Positions 6,283 to 7,769 of a stretch of DNA of 7,769 nucleotides are shown here, in pieces. Position 1 is the first letter of the stretch; each line of letters opens with the position of its first letter. The notes beneath the pieces are model-generated. The model was not told the origin of the DNA, searched no databases, and worked only from the letters and a program-made list of their open reading frames with translations. Position numbers and translations under genes: made by a program. This stretch comes from an uncultured Ruminococcus sp. GTDB lineage: Bacteria > Bacillota_A > Clostridia > Oscillospirales > Ruminococcaceae. Where the stretch lies: NCBI GenBank assembly GCA_946629405.1, contig CAMOXW010000072.1, forward strand, positions 1-7,769, read 5' to 3'.

Positions 6283-7607
6283 TTATCGTTACCTCCCCTC
6301 TCACGGACTATGAACCGCACCGGCGTACCTTCAAGCCCAAAGGTCGAGCGTATCTGATTTTCAATGTATCTCCTGTAGGAGAAGTGGAACAGGTCAGCAC
6401 GGTTGACGAAGGTCACAAACGTCGGAGGCTTCGTCGAGGGCTGCGTCATGTAGTATATCTTCAGCCTCCTGCCCTTGTCAGAAGGCGGCTGTACCCTTGT
6501 TGTAGCATATGCAAGAACATCGTTCAGCATACCTGTGGATATCCTCATGCTGTTCTGCCCGTATGTGTACCTGATGAGCTCATACAGCTTGTCTATCCGC
6601 TGCCCTGTCTTTGCCGAAATGAATACGAACGGCACATATGACATGAAGCTGAAATCGTTCTCAAGCTTCGTGCGGTACTCCTGCATCGTCTTGTCGTTCT
6701 TCTCGATGAGGTCCCATTTATTTACCGCAACTACACAAGCTTTGCCCTGCTCATGGGCATAGCCCGCGACCTTTGAATCCTGCTCTGTGAAGCCCTCCGA
6801 TGCGTCAAGCATGATAACACAGACGTCTGCACGGTCAACTGCCATATATGCACGGAGCACACTGTAATGCTCGATCTTTTCAGTTATCTTCGATTTTTTG
6901 CGAATACCGGCAGTGTCAATGAATACGAACCTTCCATACTCATTTTCGATCACCGTGTCCGTTGAATCGCGCGTAGTTCCTGCAATATCGGACACGATAA
7001 CGCGCTCCTCACCGGCTATCTTGTTGATTAGCGAGGATTTTCCTGCGTTTGGCTTGCCGATGACTGCCACCTTGATAACATCATCCGCATATTCCTCGTT
7101 ATCGCTGTCCGGAAGATATTCATATATCTTGTCGAGCATATCGCCTGTTCCGTGACCGTGTACCGAGGATATAGGATATGGGTCGCCGAGTCCGAGATTG
7201 TAGAATTCGTAAAGCTCCATAGGAGGCTCGCCGAGGGTGTCACACTTGTTCACCGCAAGTACTATCGGCTTGCCGCTTTTCAGAAGCATCTGTGCAACGG
7301 TGTAATCATCCGCTGTCACGCCGCAGCGAATATCCGTGACAAACACGATCACGTCTGCCTTCTCTATCGCAAGCTCGGACTGACGCCTCATCTGCGAGAG
7401 TATCACATCGTCGCTGTCCGGCTCGATACCTCCTGTGTCTACGACCATGAACTCCTTTCCGCGCCATTCGCATTTTGAGTAGATACGGTCGCGGGTCACT
7501 CCGGGAGTATCTTCAACGATAGACAAACGCTGTCCGATAAGCTTGTTGAAAAGTGTGGACTTGCCGACATTCGGTCTGCCGACAACTGCAACTATCGGTA
7601 TTGACAT
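6279..7607 (-). CDS. der: Ribosome biogenesis GTPase Der (EngA)
   Basis: Double GTPase that acts in maturation of the 50S ribosomal subunit in the cytoplasm; essential in most bacteria tested. 442 residues, typical length. First G domain: GRPNVGKS (10-17), DTPGVTRD (33-40), DTGG (57-60), NKCD (120-123). An acidic linker (167-176, DSDNEEYADD) leads to the second G domain: GKPNAGKS (184-191), GTTRDS (210-215), DTAG (231-234), NKWD (296-299). The C-terminal ~90 residues form the KH-like domain, with the usual RVQPPS and KIYYMTQ stretches, and end in a short basic tail. The start at ATG 7607 has AAAGGAG 8 nt upstream. It is the first gene of the visible unit and overlaps plsY by 4 nt. A 162-nt non-coding leader with three inverted repeats precedes it. 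Confidence 0.98.
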   Translation of the reverse strand: MSIPIVAVVGRPNVGKSTLFNKLIGQRLSIVEDTPGVTRDRIYSKCEWRGKEFMVVDTGGIEPDSDDVILSQMRRQSELAIEKADVIVFVTDIRCGVTADDYTVAQMLLKSGKPIVLAVNKCDTLGEPPMELYEFYNLGLGDPYPISSVHGHGTGDMLDKIYEYLPDSDNEEYADDVIKVAVIGKPNAGKSSLINKIAGEERVIVSDIAGTTRDSTDTVIENEYGRFVFIDTAGIRKKSKITEKIEHYSVLRAYMAVDRADVCVIMLDASEGFTEQDSKVAGYAHEQGKACVVAVNKWDLIEKNDKTMQEYRTKLENDFSFMSYVPFVFISAKTGQRIDKLYELIRYTYGQNSMRISTGMLNDVLAYATTRVQPPSDKGRRLKIYYMTQPSTKPPTFVTFVNRADLFHFSYRRYIENQIRSTFGLEGTPVRFIVRERGGNDK

Positions 7608-7646
7608 TTCATGCGCTCCTTTCTGTGTTTTATTAATGTCTGCTCA

Positions 7647-7696
7647 ACAACTAAAAATTGGCTTTATACAGCTTTTAAAAGCCAATTTTTAGTTGT
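7647..7696. repeat. Inverted repeat 1 with 19-bp perfect arms
   Basis: Left arm ACAACTAAAAATTGGCTTT (7647-7665), 12-nt loop, right arm 7678-7696, perfectly complementary. In RNA of either strand it would form a strong, AT-rich hairpin 40 nt upstream of the der start. There is no T-tract after it on the der strand (GAGCAGAC follows), so it is not a standard terminator of upstream transcription. Confidence 0.9.
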
Positions 7697-7699
7697 CAA
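7672..7699 (-). promoter_or_regulatory. Weak promoter candidate for der
   Basis: A perfect TTGACA (7694-7699, minus strand) spans the junction of inverted repeats 1 and 2. Sixteen bp further on, TAAAAG (7672-7677) matches the -10 consensus at four of six bases. A better-looking TATAAA (within 7663-7668) is too far away (25 bp). The operon may instead be read from a promoter beyond the window. Confidence 0.3.
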
Positions 7700-7744
7700 A
7701 GTGCAAGAAAAAATAAATTTTCCGAAATTTTTTTTTGCACTTTG
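7697..7744. repeat. Inverted repeat 2, abutting repeat 1
   Basis: CAAAGTGCAA (7697-7706) pairs with TTGCACTTTG (7735-7744). After one mismatch (G-T on the + strand, A-C on the other) the pairing continues through six A against six T and one more pair, giving arms 7697-7714 and 7727-7744. It contains a run of nine T on the + strand (7728-7736). It starts at the base after repeat 1 ends. Confidence 0.85.
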
Positions 7745-7764
7745 TTTTGCCCGACAGGGCAAAA
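7745..7764. repeat. Inverted repeat 3, abutting repeat 2
   Basis: TTTTGCCC (7745-7752), loop GACA, GGGCAAAA (7757-7764): an 8-bp perfect stem. On the der strand it might be the end of an upstream gene's terminator, but the bases after it (CAAAGTG) are not a T-tract. It begins at the base after repeat 2 ends. The window stops 5 nt later, so a larger element cannot be excluded. Confidence 0.85.
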
Positions 7765-7769
7765 TGAGC

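Larger units (their letters stand above)
7608..7769. other. Non-coding leader upstream of der
   Basis: 162 bp up to the window edge with no supported reading frame on either strand. It is occupied by the der ribosome binding site region (AAAGGAG near 7616-7622) and by the three abutting inverted repeats. The upstream gene is outside the window. Confidence 0.75.

Noticed and set aside
6035..6304. 89-codon minus-strand frame overlapping plsY and der
   Set aside because: It occupies another frame of plsY, which has all three family motifs; no independent evidence of translation.
7737..7769. Inverted repeat 3 as the intrinsic terminator of the gene upstream of der
   Set aside because: The 8-bp stem is followed on the der strand by CAAAGTG, without a T-tract, so it is listed only as a repeat.
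1..7769. CRISPR arrays, tRNA or rRNA genes, insertion sequences
   Set aside because: No regularly spaced repeats, cloverleaf-like sequences, rRNA-conserved stretches or transposase motifs were seen on reading both strands.

Overview
The window looks like a chromosomal segment of a fibre-degrading Firmicute, most likely a Ruminococcus-type (Oscillospiraceae) gut or rumen bacterium. This rests on three things: a very large secreted pectate lyase with Thr-rich linkers, strong AGGAGG-type ribosome binding sites, and the order der-plsY-gpsA typical of clostridial genomes. It is an inference from gene content; no rRNA or other phylogenetic marker was compared. Every gene I can support lies on the minus strand, so the layout reads from high to low coordinates.

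7608-7769: non-coding leader upstream of der. It holds three inverted repeats placed exactly end to end (7647-7696, 7697-7744, 7745-7764), with a weak promoter candidate in the first two.

7607-3043: a tight four-gene unit. der (ribosome-assembly GTPase) overlaps plsY (glycerol-3-phosphate acyltransferase) by 4 nt. plsY is followed after 5 nt by gpsA (glycerol-3-phosphate dehydrogenase), and gpsA after 16 nt by an asparagine-synthetase-like gene. GpsA makes glycerol-3-phosphate and PlsY acylates it, so the middle two genes form the entry to phospholipid synthesis. The last gene is unusual: its ATP-dependent synthetase domain looks complete, but the N-terminal part of the glutaminase domain, with the catalytic Cys, is absent. 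There is no room for it because the intact gpsA lies directly upstream. A strong intrinsic terminator (3008-3036) closes the unit.

3007-2834: an AT-rich promoter region with a good sigma-A-type promoter (TTGATT, 17 bp, TATAAT) and a repeat/palindrome in its spacer.

2833-1: the 5' part (944 codons) of a secreted multimodular pectate lyase that runs off the window. Order: signal peptide, Fn3-like module, PL1 catalytic module with its key residues, Thr-rich linker, carbohydrate-binding-like beta module, second Thr-rich linker, beta module, and the start of a second PL1-like module.

No tRNA, rRNA, CRISPR, insertion sequence or phage gene was seen. The most notable items are the glutaminase-less synthetase, the three abutting inverted repeats, and the double-PL1 architecture.
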